A stretch of DNA of 64,000 bases, taken from Luteibacter aegosomaticola (GTDB lineage Bacteria; Pseudomonadota; Gammaproteobacteria; Xanthomonadales; Rhodanobacteraceae). Of the stretch, positions 43,489 to 52,177 are shown in pieces. Positions within the stretch are counted from its first letter, which is position 1. Every line of letters begins with the position of its first letter. The stretch covers positions 2,604,001 through 2,668,000 of the forward strand of contig NZ_CP095741.1 in NCBI RefSeq assembly GCF_023078475.1, written 5' to 3'. The notes beneath the pieces are model-generated. The model saw only the letters and a list, made by a program, of their open reading frames with translations. It was not told where the DNA came from and did no database searches. Both the position numbers and the translations under genes were made by a program.

Positions 43489-44805
43489 GTGTCACTTCGA
43501 TGCTTACTGGGGGCGCTCTGCCTCATCGCGGCCACCGGATCAGCGGATGCCGCGGAAACGTGGATTATCCGCACCGACCTCTGGGGAAATCCCGCGTTCG
43601 CGACGGCCACGCTGGCTATCGATGGCACCCACATTCGCGGCGACATCGACGGCGATCGCGTTGAAGGCTCTGCCAAGGGCGCCGACTGGCAACTCGCTGC
43701 CACCGACGCGCAAGGCCATGTTTCACGCTACGCCGTGAGAACGGTGGCCGGGAAATTCGCTGGCACCGCGGATCTGCCTGACCCGAACAACGCCTCAGTC
43801 CTGGCAAGGCACAACGTGACCGCCTGGCGCGTGCCCGACCGGCGCGGCGGCGCGCAAATCGTCAACTACACCCCCGTCGATTACTCCAACACATGGAACG
43901 CAGATCGGCCCGCGGTGCTCGTCGTCTGGCCGGGCGATACGATCCACACGACGACGCTCGACTCCGGCGGCGTCGACGAGCACGGCAAAACGCGCGCGCT
44001 GTTCGGCAACCCGCAGACCGGGCCGTTCTTCATCGCCGGTGCGGTGCCGGGCGATACGCTAGTCGTCCACATCCGACGCCTCATGCCAAACCGTCATTAC
44101 GCTGACAGCCTCGATACGATCGTCGGCCGCGCACTGACTACGCCGCTCGTGGCGCAGGCGGAATCCCTGGGTAAGCCTGTGCGCTGGATACTTGACCGCA
44201 AGACCTTCCGCGCAAGGCCGGAAGGCGCAACGGGTGCTTTGGCTCACTACAGCGTACCGATGAAGCCCATGCTCGGCGGCCTCGCCGTGGCACCGGGTTT
44301 CGGCATGCCACCGATCTCCACGGGCGACACAGGCCGCAACGGCGGCAACATGGATTTCAATGAAGTCGTTGCAGGAAATACGGTCTATCTGCCCGTACAA
44401 CAGCCTGGCGCCCTGCTCTACTTCGGCGATGCCCACGCCCTCCAGGGTGATGGTGAAACCTCCCAGTACGCGCTGGAGACATCCATGGATGTCACGCTGA
44501 CGGTCGACGTCATCAAGGGGAGAAGCATCACGATGCCACGCGTGGAATCACCCGATGAGCTTATGGTGCTCGGTCAGGCAGGCTCCCTGGATGAAGCACT
44601 AAAGGCGGCTAGCGGCGGCATGATCCAGTGGTTGCAGCAGGATTATGGCCTCACGCTTTCGCAGGCGGCGCAGGTGCTGGGCACGGCCATGCGTTACAGC
44701 GTACCCAACCTCGCCGGCCGAAGCGTCGGTGTAGCCGCGCGCATCAGCAAATCACTCCTGCCGCCTCGGCGCATCACGAATCATGACGCCCGCGACGACG
44801 GATGA
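43489..44805 (+). CDS. Exported acetamidase/formamidase-family protein
   Basis: This 438-residue protein has a signal peptide (about 1-21) and an FmdA/AmdA-like domain: a VVWPGDTIHTTTLDSGGVDEH-type block, PQTGPFFIAGAVPGDTLVVHI, PMLGGLAVAPGFG and GGNMDFNEVVAGNTVYLPV. Family members hydrolyse acetamide or formamide, but they are usually cytoplasmic and lack the ~100-residue N-terminal beta-rich extension seen here, so the substrate is open. It starts at GTG 43489. Its last 54 bases overlap the convergent MFS gene. Confidence 0.75.
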   Translation: MSLRCLLGALCLIAATGSADAAETWIIRTDLWGNPAFATATLAIDGTHIRGDIDGDRVEGSAKGADWQLAATDAQGHVSRYAVRTVAGKFAGTADLPDPNNASVLARHNVTAWRVPDRRGGAQIVNYTPVDYSNTWNADRPAVLVVWPGDTIHTTTLDSGGVDEHGKTRALFGNPQTGPFFIAGAVPGDTLVVHIRRLMPNRHYADSLDTIVGRALTTPLVAQAESLGKPVRWILDRKTFRARPEGATGALAHYSVPMKPMLGGLAVAPGFGMPPISTGDTGRNGGNMDFNEVVAGNTVYLPVQQPGALLYFGDAHALQGDGETSQYALETSMDVTLTVDVIKGRSITMPRVESPDELMVLGQAGSLDEALKAASGGMIQWLQQDYGLTLSQAAQVLGTAMRYSVPNLAGRSVGVAARISKSLLPPRRITNHDARDDG

Positions 44806-46296
44806 AAGGATCGCCAGTGCTGCCGAGAGGAGCATGACCTCGCGAAAACCCGCAACGAAGGACGCATCGACGACCTGCCGCGCCGCCTCTGCCCCAGGCG
44901 GCAGTTCGATGCCGGCAAGCCTCGCCCGCTGGGCGAGGATGGCCTCAACGGAGGCACGCGGCAGATGCATGCTGGCCAGACGGGCCTGAAGCGCCACATC
45001 GAAACCATGCGTGAGCACGACGCCGAAGACCGCGATTGCAATGAGACCGGCCACGCGTGACACGGCATTGTTGACGCCCGAGGCCGTGCCCGCATGCGCG
45101 GGATCGAGCGCATTCATCACCGTCGTCGTGAGCGGCGCGATGGTGATGCTCATGCCAAAACCGAGCACCACGGACGCCGGGAAGAAAGTGGCCCAGTACG
45201 AACCACCTACGCCCGGCAGCGCGTATAACGCGAAGCCAGCCGCCGCCACCGCCGGCCCGACCACGAGCGGCAGGCGCGCACCCACCACATCAACCAGGCG
45301 GCCAGCGAACCGCGATAGCGCGAACATGATGGCGACGAAGGGGAGCAGCGACGCACCCGCCGCCGTCGCGCCATAGCCCTGCACCTGGATCAGGTTCAGC
45401 GGCACGAAGAACATGCTGCCACCCAGCGAGGCATAGAGCAGGAAGGTCAGCAGGTTGGCGCCCGTGAAGTTCCGATCCCGAAAGTGTTCCAGCGGCAACA
45501 TGGGCGCCGCGGCGCGACGCTCGATGACGAGGAAGACGACCAGCGCACAAAGCCCGCCGATGCCCGCCACCAACACCGCGAGCGCGCCCCAGCCAAGCAA
45601 CGGCGCCTCGATCAGCGCGTACACCACGCCGGCTAGTCCGAGCGTCGCCAGCACGGCACCTGCCACATCGATACGCCCCGCGTCCGCGCCCCGGCTTTCC
45701 GGCACGCGCCACTGACAGATCACGACCAGCGCCACGCCTAACGGCAGGTTGATCAGGAAGGCCCAATGCCAGGACAGGTGTTCGACGAGGAACCCACCCA
45801 GCACGGGACCGATCGCGGCCGTCACGCCACTGAAGGCCGACCACGTCCCGATCGCCCGGCCGCGACTCGACTTCGGATACGCAGACGTAATAAGCGAAAG
45901 ACTGCCCGGCACGAGCAGCGCGGCACCCAGCCCTTGCACGCCACGTGCAACGATCAACGTAGCGATTCCCGGTGCGGCGGCGCACGCCAACGATGCCAGC
46001 GTGAAAATGACCGCACCCATGGCGAACGCGCGGCGACGGCCGAAGCGGTCGCCAAGCACCCCACCCACGAGCAGCAGTGCCGATACCAGCAATGCGTAGG
46101 ACTCGATGACCCATTGTCCGTCCGCCGCGGTGGCGCTCATGGCGCGCTGGATGGCAGGCAGCGCGACGTTCACGATGGTGCCGTCGGCAAAGGCCATGCC
46201 CGACCCAAGGATGGCCGCTACCAGGGTCCAACGCCGCGCGCCTTCGCTGCACGCCTCGGCGACATCGCCAGGTTCGATCGAGGGAGCTGTCGTCAT
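44752..46296 (-). CDS. DHA2-type MFS efflux transporter
   Basis: This 514-residue carrier has 14 hydrophobic segments and DHA2 signatures: DGTIVNVALPAIQ in TM1, GVLGDRFGRRRAF (motif A) and GPVLGGFLVEHLSWHWAFLINLP (motif C). It should export drugs or other small molecules by proton antiport. It diverges from the TetR gene at 46438; a TetR-type operator (46373-46400) lies 77 bp upstream of its start, so it may be in the same regulon as the RND pump. Its 3' end overlaps the acetamidase gene by 54 bp. Confidence 0.9.
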   Translation of the reverse strand: MTTAPSIEPGDVAEACSEGARRWTLVAAILGSGMAFADGTIVNVALPAIQRAMSATAADGQWVIESYALLVSALLLVGGVLGDRFGRRRAFAMGAVIFTLASLACAAAPGIATLIVARGVQGLGAALLVPGSLSLITSAYPKSSRGRAIGTWSAFSGVTAAIGPVLGGFLVEHLSWHWAFLINLPLGVALVVICQWRVPESRGADAGRIDVAGAVLATLGLAGVVYALIEAPLLGWGALAVLVAGIGGLCALVVFLVIERRAAAPMLPLEHFRDRNFTGANLLTFLLYASLGGSMFFVPLNLIQVQGYGATAAGASLLPFVAIMFALSRFAGRLVDVVGARLPLVVGPAVAAAGFALYALPGVGGSYWATFFPASVVLGFGMSITIAPLTTTVMNALDPAHAGTASGVNNAVSRVAGLIAIAVFGVVLTHGFDVALQARLASMHLPRASVEAILAQRARLAGIELPPGAEAARQVVDASFVAGFREVMLLSAALAILSSVVAGVMIRDAPRRQE

Positions 46297-46372
46297 CCGC
46301 CGAGCTTAGTACCACGGCTACGCGCCGCCTTGGACGTGACGCACCCACCCGGAGCGCTTGTGAGTAAGCCTT

Positions 46373-46400
46373 AAGTGACCCATGTACAGATCAGTCACTT
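46373..46400. promoter_or_regulatory. TetR operator A
   Basis: AAGTGAC (46373-46379) and GTCACTT (46394-46400) are perfect inverted half-sites separated by 14 bp, extending to 8 bp with the flanking T/A. The site lies between the divergent MFS and TetR genes, 37 bp before the TetR start. It has the same half-site and spacing as operator B at 47087. Confidence 0.7.
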
Positions 46401-46437
46401 ATTTGCCCCTCAACCGCTCCTCCTGTATAGGTGGATG

Positions 46438-47040
46438 ATGAACGACGTACTTGCGACCGAAACCCAGACCCCCGGCATCCGCGACCAGATCATCGATGCC
46501 GCCGACGCCCATTTCAGCCGCTATGGCTATGCCAAGACGACCATGGCCGATCTCGCCCGGGCCATCGGTTTTTCGAAAGCTTACCTGTACAAGTTCTTTG
46601 ACTCGAAACAAGCCATTGGCGAAGCTATCTGCAGTAAAACCTTAGCATCTCAGTACACCGCGATCGCCAAGGCGGTCGAAGCGGCTCCCACACCCAACGA
46701 GAAGGTGCGGGCCCTGCTGCGCACGGCCGTCGAGGTATGCCTGGCGCAGTTCTTCAACGACCGGCAGCTCTACGACATCGTGGCGCATTCCCGCGCCGAA
46801 GGCTGGACAAGCTCTGAGAAGCATATCGCGCAAGTCTATGATTTGCTTTCGAATGTTATTCAGGAGGGGCGCACCCAAGGCGCGTTCGAGCGGAAGACAC
46901 CGCTGGAAGAGGTGTGCCGCGGCATCTGGCTGGCCGCGCTCCCACTGGCCGACCCGGTCATGCTCCAGCACAACCTGGACCTCGTCGAAGACGGCCTGCC
47001 AGCCGTCACCAGCCTGATCCTCCGCAGCCTCGCTCCCTAA
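46438..47040 (+). CDS. TetR-family regulator of the adjacent efflux genes
   Basis: This 200-residue TetR protein has the N-terminal helix-turn-helix AKTTMADLARAIGFSKAYLY followed by KFFDSKQAIGEAI, and a C-terminal ligand domain of the YbiH/TetR_C type. I use ATG 46438, which has AGGTGG just upstream; starting at GTG 46375 would place the coding region inside operator A. Two matching operators, before its own gene and before the RND genes, strongly suggest autoregulation and control of the pump. Confidence 0.88.
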   Translation: MNDVLATETQTPGIRDQIIDAADAHFSRYGYAKTTMADLARAIGFSKAYLYKFFDSKQAIGEAICSKTLASQYTAIAKAVEAAPTPNEKVRALLRTAVEVCLAQFFNDRQLYDIVAHSRAEGWTSSEKHIAQVYDLLSNVIQEGRTQGAFERKTPLEEVCRGIWLAALPLADPVMLQHNLDLVEDGLPAVTSLILRSLAP

Positions 47041-47086
47041 CGCAAGCTCCCTGCCGCCTGGCCGGGACGGTCGAAAAATAATCTTC

Positions 47087-47114
47087 GAGTGACCACTTGC
47101 CATTTTGGTCACTC
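47087..47114. promoter_or_regulatory. TetR operator B
   Basis: GAGTGAC (47087-47093) and GTCACTC (47108-47114) form a perfect inverted repeat with a 14-bp spacer; with flanking bases the arms are 9 bp. The layout (RAGTGAC-N14-GTCACTY) is the same as operator A. It lies 39 bp before the membrane-fusion gene. Confidence 0.7.
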
Positions 47115-47153
47115 GACACCACGATGTGGTTTTCCCCGCTCCGGAAAGCCGTC

Positions 47154-48248
47154 ATGCATGCCCGCACTCTCCCGCTCACCCTGGCCCTCGTCGGCGGCAC
47201 GGCGCTTGCCCTAGCGCTAAGTGCCTGCTCCCGCAGCGAGGCCGATCCCCGCAGCACCGCACCACTCGTCCGCACGGCCACGCTCCAGGCTACGCAAGCT
47301 GGAGAAAGCAGCTTCTCAGGCGTCGTCTCCGCCCGCGTGCAAAGCAATCTCGGCTTCCGCGTTCCGGGGAAGATCGTCGAACGTCTTGTGGACGCCGGCC
47401 AGACCGTCACCAAGGGCCAGGCGCTCATGCGCATCGACCGCACGGACCTCGCCCTTGCCGACACAGCCTCGGTGAGCCAGCTCGAGGCGGCCCGCGCCCA
47501 GGCGATCCAGACGGCGGCCGACGAGAAGCGCTTCCGTGGCCTGGTCGGCCGCGGCGCCGTCTCCGCATCCGCCTACGACCAGGCCAAGGCCGCCTCCGAC
47601 GCGGCGGCAGCACGCCTGCGCGCCGCACAGGCCCAGGCCGCCGTGACCGCCAACGAAGCCGGCTATTCGGTCCTCCTTGCCGATGCCGACGGCACCGTCG
47701 TCGACACCCTGGCCGAACCGGGCCAGGTGGTCACCGCGGGCCAGGTGGTAGTGCGCCTCGCCCACGCTGGGCCGCGGGAAGCACTGGTATCGCTTCCCGA
47801 GACGCTCCGCCCCGCGCTGGGTTCGACGGCGCAAGCCACGCTGTACGGCAACGATGGCGCCCACGTCGCAGCCCATCTCCGCCTGCTCTCGGATGCTGCC
47901 GATCCGCTCACGCGAACGTTCGAAGCCCGCTATACGCTGGATGGCGATGCCGCCGGCGCGCCGCTTGGCGCCACCGTGGTCATCCACGTGCCGACACCCG
48001 GCGCCGCTCCCGCTTCCATACCGCTCGCCGCCGTTTTCGATCGCGGCAAGGGTCCTGGCGTCTGGGTGATCCAGGCAGGTGGATCCACGGTCGCGTGGCA
48101 CGCGGTCACCCTCGGTGCCGTCGGCGATGAAACGGTGGCGATCACCGGCGGCCTCCTGCCCGGCGAGCGCTTTGTCGCCCTGGGTGCCCATCAGCTGCAC
48201 GACGGCGAGCAGGTGCGTACGAGCCTGCCGGCGGGAGTGCAGCCATGA
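47154..48248 (+). CDS. RND efflux membrane-fusion lipoprotein
   Basis: This 364-residue periplasmic adaptor has a lipobox (ALSAC, Cys25), then a lipoyl/beta-barrel half (SGVVSARVQSNLGFRVPGKI), an alpha-hairpin rich in Ala/Gln and the second beta half (VLLADADGTVVDTLAEPGQV). It links an RND pump to an outer-membrane channel; no channel gene is adjacent. ATG 47154 follows GGAAAG. It overlaps the RND gene by 4 bp. Confidence 0.92.
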   Translation: MHARTLPLTLALVGGTALALALSACSRSEADPRSTAPLVRTATLQATQAGESSFSGVVSARVQSNLGFRVPGKIVERLVDAGQTVTKGQALMRIDRTDLALADTASVSQLEAARAQAIQTAADEKRFRGLVGRGAVSASAYDQAKAASDAAAARLRAAQAQAAVTANEAGYSVLLADADGTVVDTLAEPGQVVTAGQVVVRLAHAGPREALVSLPETLRPALGSTAQATLYGNDGAHVAAHLRLLSDAADPLTRTFEARYTLDGDAAGAPLGATVVIHVPTPGAAPASIPLAAVFDRGKGPGVWVIQAGGSTVAWHAVTLGAVGDETVAITGGLLPGERFVALGAHQLHDGEQVRTSLPAGVQP

Positions 48249-51200
48249 GCGGGTTCAATCTTTCCGCACTCGCGGTCCGCGAGCGCGCCGTCACACTGTT
48301 CCTCATCATCGCCGTGTCGTTCGCCGGCCTGTTTGCCTTCGTGCACCTGGGCCGCGCCGAGGACCCGGCCTTCACGATCAAGGTGATGACCATCACGACC
48401 GTGTGGCCTGGCGCGACCGCGCAGGAGATGCAGGACCAGGTGGCGGAGCCCCTCGAAAAACGCCTGCAGGAACTCACGTGGTACGACCGCAGCGAGACGT
48501 TCACCCGTCCCGGCGTGGCGCTGACCACGCTGACGCTGCGTGACGACACCCCGCCACGGGAAGTACCCGAGGAGTTCTACCAGGCGCGCAAGAAGCTCGG
48601 CGATGAAGCGGCGAAGCTGCCCCCTGGCGTCATCGGGCCGCTGATCAACGACGAGTACGCCGATGTCACCTTCGCGCTTTACGCACTAAAGGCCCGCGGC
48701 GAGCCGCAGCGCCTGCTCGTGCGCGAAGCCGAATCGCTTCGCCAGCAACTGCTGCACGTGCCCGGCGTGAAGAAGGTGAACATCATCGGGGAACGGCCGG
48801 AGAAGATCTTCGTCGAGTTCTCGCACGAGCGGCTCGCGACGCTGGGCATTGCGCCCACCACGGTCTTCGATGCCCTGAACAAACAAAACGTCCTCACGGC
48901 GGCCGGCTCGATCGACACGGCTGGGCCACAGGTGGTGATTCGCCTCGATGGCGCCTTCGACGACCTGAAGGCCATCGAGCAAACCCCGGTCATCGCCAAC
49001 GGCAAGACCCTCCGTCTCGCGGACATCGCCACGGTACGCCGCGGCTACGAAGACCCGGCGACTTTCCTGGTCCGCAACGACGGCGAACCCTCGCTGCTGC
49101 TTGGCGTGGTGATGCGCGAACGCTACAACGGCCTGGAGCTCGGCAAGTCACTCGAAAAGGAAGCGGCGACGATCTCCCACGACCTGCCGCTCGGCCTCTC
49201 GTTCACCAAGGTCACCGACCAAGCCGTGAACATCGCGGAGGCCTATGACGAATTCATGCTGAAGTTCTTCGTGGCGCTTGCGGTCGTCATCGCTGTCAGC
49301 CTCGTCAGCCTGGGGTTCCGCGTCGGCTTGGTGGTAGCGGCAGCCGTACCGCTGACGCTCGCCGGCGTGTTCATCATCATGCTGGTCACCGGGCGCGACT
49401 TCGACCGCATCACCCTGGGCGCACTCATCCTGTCGCTAGGCCTCCTGGTCGACGACGCGATCATCGTGATCGAAACGATTGTCGTGAAGATGGAGGAAGG
49501 CAAGGATCGCGTCACGGCGGCCACCTATTCGTGGGGCCACACGGCGGCACCGATGCTCGCCGGTACCCTCGTCACGGCGATCGGCCTCATGCCCGTCGGC
49601 TTTGCGCAGTCCACTGCGGGTGAGTACGCGGGAAATATCTTCTGGGTGGTGATGTTCTCGCTGCTCACCTCGTGGTTCGTCGCCGTCATCTTCACCCCGT
49701 ACCTTGGCGTGAAGATGCTGCCGAAGATCGCCCCCGTGGCAGGCGGCCATGCGGCCATTTACGGCACGCCGCGCTATCAGGCGTTCCGCAGGCTTATCGC
49801 GTTCGTCGTCCGGCGCAAGCTGGCCGTCGCCCTGGCCGTCATCGGGCTCTTCGTGGTCGCCGTGTTCGGCATGGGTTTCGTGCGGCAGCAGTTCTTCCCG
49901 ATCTCCGATCGCCCCGAGGTGCTGGTGGAGGTGCAGATGCCGGAAGGCACTGCGATCGACGCCACCACGAAAGCCACGGCCAAGGTGGAGACCTGGCTGC
50001 GCAAGCAGCCGGAAGCGAAAATCGTCACCACCTACATCGGCCAGGGCGCGCCACGCTTCTTCCTGGCGATGGCGCCGGAGCTGCCGGATCCGTCTTTCGC
50101 CAAGATCGTCGTGCTGACGAAGGACGAAAAGGCGCGCGAAGCGCTGAAGCTACGCGTCCGCCAGGCGGTGCAGGATGGCCTGGCCCCCGAGGCGCGGGTG
50201 CGCGCCACCCAGATCGTGTTCGGACCGCCCTCCCCGTTCCCCGTGGCGTTCCGCGTCTCCGGCCCGGACGAAAGCAAGGTCCGTGAACTGGCCGGTCAGG
50301 TTCGCGACGTGATGCAGAAGAACAGCGCGATGCGCACGGTAAACACCGATTGGGACGAACGTGTGCCGACCGTGCACTTCGTGCTGGACCAGGACCGCCT
50401 GCAGGCCATCGGCCTGACCACCCACGACGCAGCGAACCAGATGCAGTTCCTGCTGACCGGCATCACCGTGACCAGCGTGCGCGAAGATATCCGCTCCGTG
50501 GACGTCGTCGCCCGCAGCGCCGGCCCCACGCGACTGGACCCTGCCCACCTGGGTGCATTCACGCTCGTCGGCAGCGCTGGCCAGCGCGTACCGCTCGACC
50601 AGCTCGGCCACGCCGAAACGCGCATGGAGGATCCCATCCTGCGCCGGCGCGACCGTATGCCCACTATCACGGTGCGCGGCGATATCGATGAACGGTTCCA
50701 GCCGCCCGACATTTCCATGCAGGTCATCGCGCAGCTGAAGCCGCTGATGGATGCGTTGCCGGCAGGCTACGCGATCGACACGGCGGGCGCGCTGGAAGAA
50801 GCGGGCAAGGCGAACAAGGCGCTCGCCGCCGTGTTCCCGCTGATGCTGCTCCTGATGATGATCGTGATCGTCTTCGAGGTGCGTTCAATCTCGGGCATGC
50901 TGATGATACTGGCCACCGCACCGCTCGCCCTCGTGGGTGTCGTGCCCACGCTGCTGCTGTTCCACCAGCCGTTCGGGTTCAACGCCATCCTCGGCCTGAT
51001 TGGCCTGGCCGGCATCATCATGCGCAATACGCTGATCCTGATCGGCCAGATCCACACCAACCAGCGCGAAGGGCTCGACCCTTATCACGCCGTGGTGGAG
51101 GCAACGGTGCAGCGCTCGCGGCCGGTGATCCTGACGGCGCTGGCGGCGGTCCTAGCCTTCATCCCGCTCACGTTCTCGGTGTTCTGGGGCTCGCTGGCCT

Positions 51201-51301
51201 TCACCCTGATCGGCGGCACCATCGGTGGCACGGTGCTGACGCTGCTGTTCCTGCCGGCGCTGTATGCGCTCTGGTACCGCATCAAGCCAGCGGCCATGTA
51301 G
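48245..51301 (+). CDS. RND multidrug efflux pump (inner-membrane transporter)
   Basis: This 1018-residue transporter has 12 TM segments and two large periplasmic loops. The proton-relay aspartates are in the TM4 motif GLLVDDAIIVIE, and the RND block PVGFAQSTAGEYAGNIFWVV follows. The N-terminus and the pattern WPGATAQEMQDQVAEPLEKRL fit the AcrB/MexF-like group rather than metal-ion CzcA. It exports drugs or toxic metabolites with the adjacent adaptor. The stop codon TAG is formed by the first bases of the following repeat. Confidence 0.93.
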   Translation: MSGFNLSALAVRERAVTLFLIIAVSFAGLFAFVHLGRAEDPAFTIKVMTITTVWPGATAQEMQDQVAEPLEKRLQELTWYDRSETFTRPGVALTTLTLRDDTPPREVPEEFYQARKKLGDEAAKLPPGVIGPLINDEYADVTFALYALKARGEPQRLLVREAESLRQQLLHVPGVKKVNIIGERPEKIFVEFSHERLATLGIAPTTVFDALNKQNVLTAAGSIDTAGPQVVIRLDGAFDDLKAIEQTPVIANGKTLRLADIATVRRGYEDPATFLVRNDGEPSLLLGVVMRERYNGLELGKSLEKEAATISHDLPLGLSFTKVTDQAVNIAEAYDEFMLKFFVALAVVIAVSLVSLGFRVGLVVAAAVPLTLAGVFIIMLVTGRDFDRITLGALILSLGLLVDDAIIVIETIVVKMEEGKDRVTAATYSWGHTAAPMLAGTLVTAIGLMPVGFAQSTAGEYAGNIFWVVMFSLLTSWFVAVIFTPYLGVKMLPKIAPVAGGHAAIYGTPRYQAFRRLIAFVVRRKLAVALAVIGLFVVAVFGMGFVRQQFFPISDRPEVLVEVQMPEGTAIDATTKATAKVETWLRKQPEAKIVTTYIGQGAPRFFLAMAPELPDPSFAKIVVLTKDEKAREALKLRVRQAVQDGLAPEARVRATQIVFGPPSPFPVAFRVSGPDESKVRELAGQVRDVMQKNSAMRTVNTDWDERVPTVHFVLDQDRLQAIGLTTHDAANQMQFLLTGITVTSVREDIRSVDVVARSAGPTRLDPAHLGAFTLVGSAGQRVPLDQLGHAETRMEDPILRRRDRMPTITVRGDIDERFQPPDISMQVIAQLKPLMDALPAGYAIDTAGALEEAGKANKALAAVFPLMLLLMMIVIVFEVRSISGMLMILATAPLALVGVVPTLLLFHQPFGFNAILGLIGLAGIIMRNTLILIGQIHTNQREGLDPYHAVVEATVQRSRPVILTALAAVLAFIPLTFSVFWGSLAFTLIGGTIGGTVLTLLFLPALYALWYRIKPAAM

Positions 51302-51364
51302 GAGCGCGCTTGCGCGCGATGGGTGCTTGCGGCAAGGCCCATCGCGATCAAGCTCGCTCCTACA
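51297..51364. repeat. REP-type pair overlapping the RND stop codon
   Basis: Bases 51297-51320 and 51341-51364 are inverted copies of the family; the first is a canonical TGTAGGAGCGCGCTTGCGCG(CGAT), the second a variant (GATCAAGCTCGC). Bases 51299-51301 are the RND gene's stop codon. This is the second case, after 39621, of a repeat supplying a stop. Confidence 0.85.
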
Positions 51365-51376
51365 ACGGCGCGGAAC

Positions 51377-52177
51377 TTAACCGGCGACGAGGTTTACCGA
51401 GGCCTCGGCGGTGAGCGAGAGGAAGGTGAAGGTCTCCTGCAGGTACAGCGTGACGGACTTCGCATCGTGGGAGTCGTAGCCGATGGAGACATCCTGGCCG
51501 AGGTGTAGCTCGTAGTCGCCGCCTCGGGCGGAGATGAGCAAGCCGCCTTCAATGGCCGGCGCCCAGACGATGGCGCCATTGAGCATGCCGTAGAGTTCGC
51601 GATAGACGGGGTAGCCTTCGTCGGTAGCCCCGTTCATCGCTGCATAGGCCTTCGCGCCCAGCGCCAGGCGGTACGGGCCGTTCACACCGGCGAGGCGTAG
51701 CTCGCTCAGGGCCTTGGCCACGGCACGCGGATATGCCGCGATATCGGCCGGCAACGCGATCTTTTTGTTGTCCGTCGCCTGGCGGATGCCCGTGATGCCG
51801 GCGTCCGCATAGCCGTCGATCACCGCGCGGTCCTCCGCGAACGCCAGCTTGCGCGCCGCATCCTTCAGCGGCTGTAGGTCGGGATCGTTCGAGCCGCGGG
51901 CCACGCCGTCGATTTCCTCGCGCGACAACACGAAGGGCACGCGCAATTCGACCAGCGGCGCGACCTGCCGCTGCAACGCGCGAACGCCCTGGTCCGGCGC
52001 GGCAATCTCGCGCACATGGCCGGTTGGCACGCCGCCATGATCGTAGCCACGCGGGCCAATCACATCGACGAGGCGGCGCGCGGCCATGTATTCCTTCAGC
52101 GTGCGCGTGGCTTCTTCGTCGATCTGCTTCCAGGCGCCGCCGCTGACCGGGGCGAGTTCGCGAAACAGGTTACCCAT
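51377..52177 (-). CDS. Family 1 encapsulin nanocompartment shell protein
   Basis: This 266-residue protein has the HK97-like encapsulin signature of family 1: N-terminal NLFRELAPVSGGAWKQIDEE, then RRLVDVIGPRGYDHGGVPTG, LVELRVPFVLSREEIDGVARG, and the late VTLYLQETFTFLSLTAEA segment. Such subunits form closed protein shells. It starts at ATG 52177 with GGAGAA upstream, and the start overlaps the end of the DyP peroxidase gene by 8 bp, so shell and cargo are translationally coupled. Confidence 0.93.
   Translation of the reverse strand: MGNLFRELAPVSGGAWKQIDEEATRTLKEYMAARRLVDVIGPRGYDHGGVPTGHVREIAAPDQGVRALQRQVAPLVELRVPFVLSREEIDGVARGSNDPDLQPLKDAARKLAFAEDRAVIDGYADAGITGIRQATDNKKIALPADIAAYPRAVAKALSELRLAGVNGPYRLALGAKAYAAMNGATDEGYPVYRELYGMLNGAIVWAPAIEGGLLISARGGDYELHLGQDVSIGYDSHDAKSVTLYLQETFTFLSLTAEASVNLVAG

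Noticed and set aside
51377..52177. Phage HK97-like capsid gene (prophage)
   Set aside because: There is no portal, terminase, integrase or tail gene, and the neighbouring DyP peroxidase has an encapsulin cargo tail.
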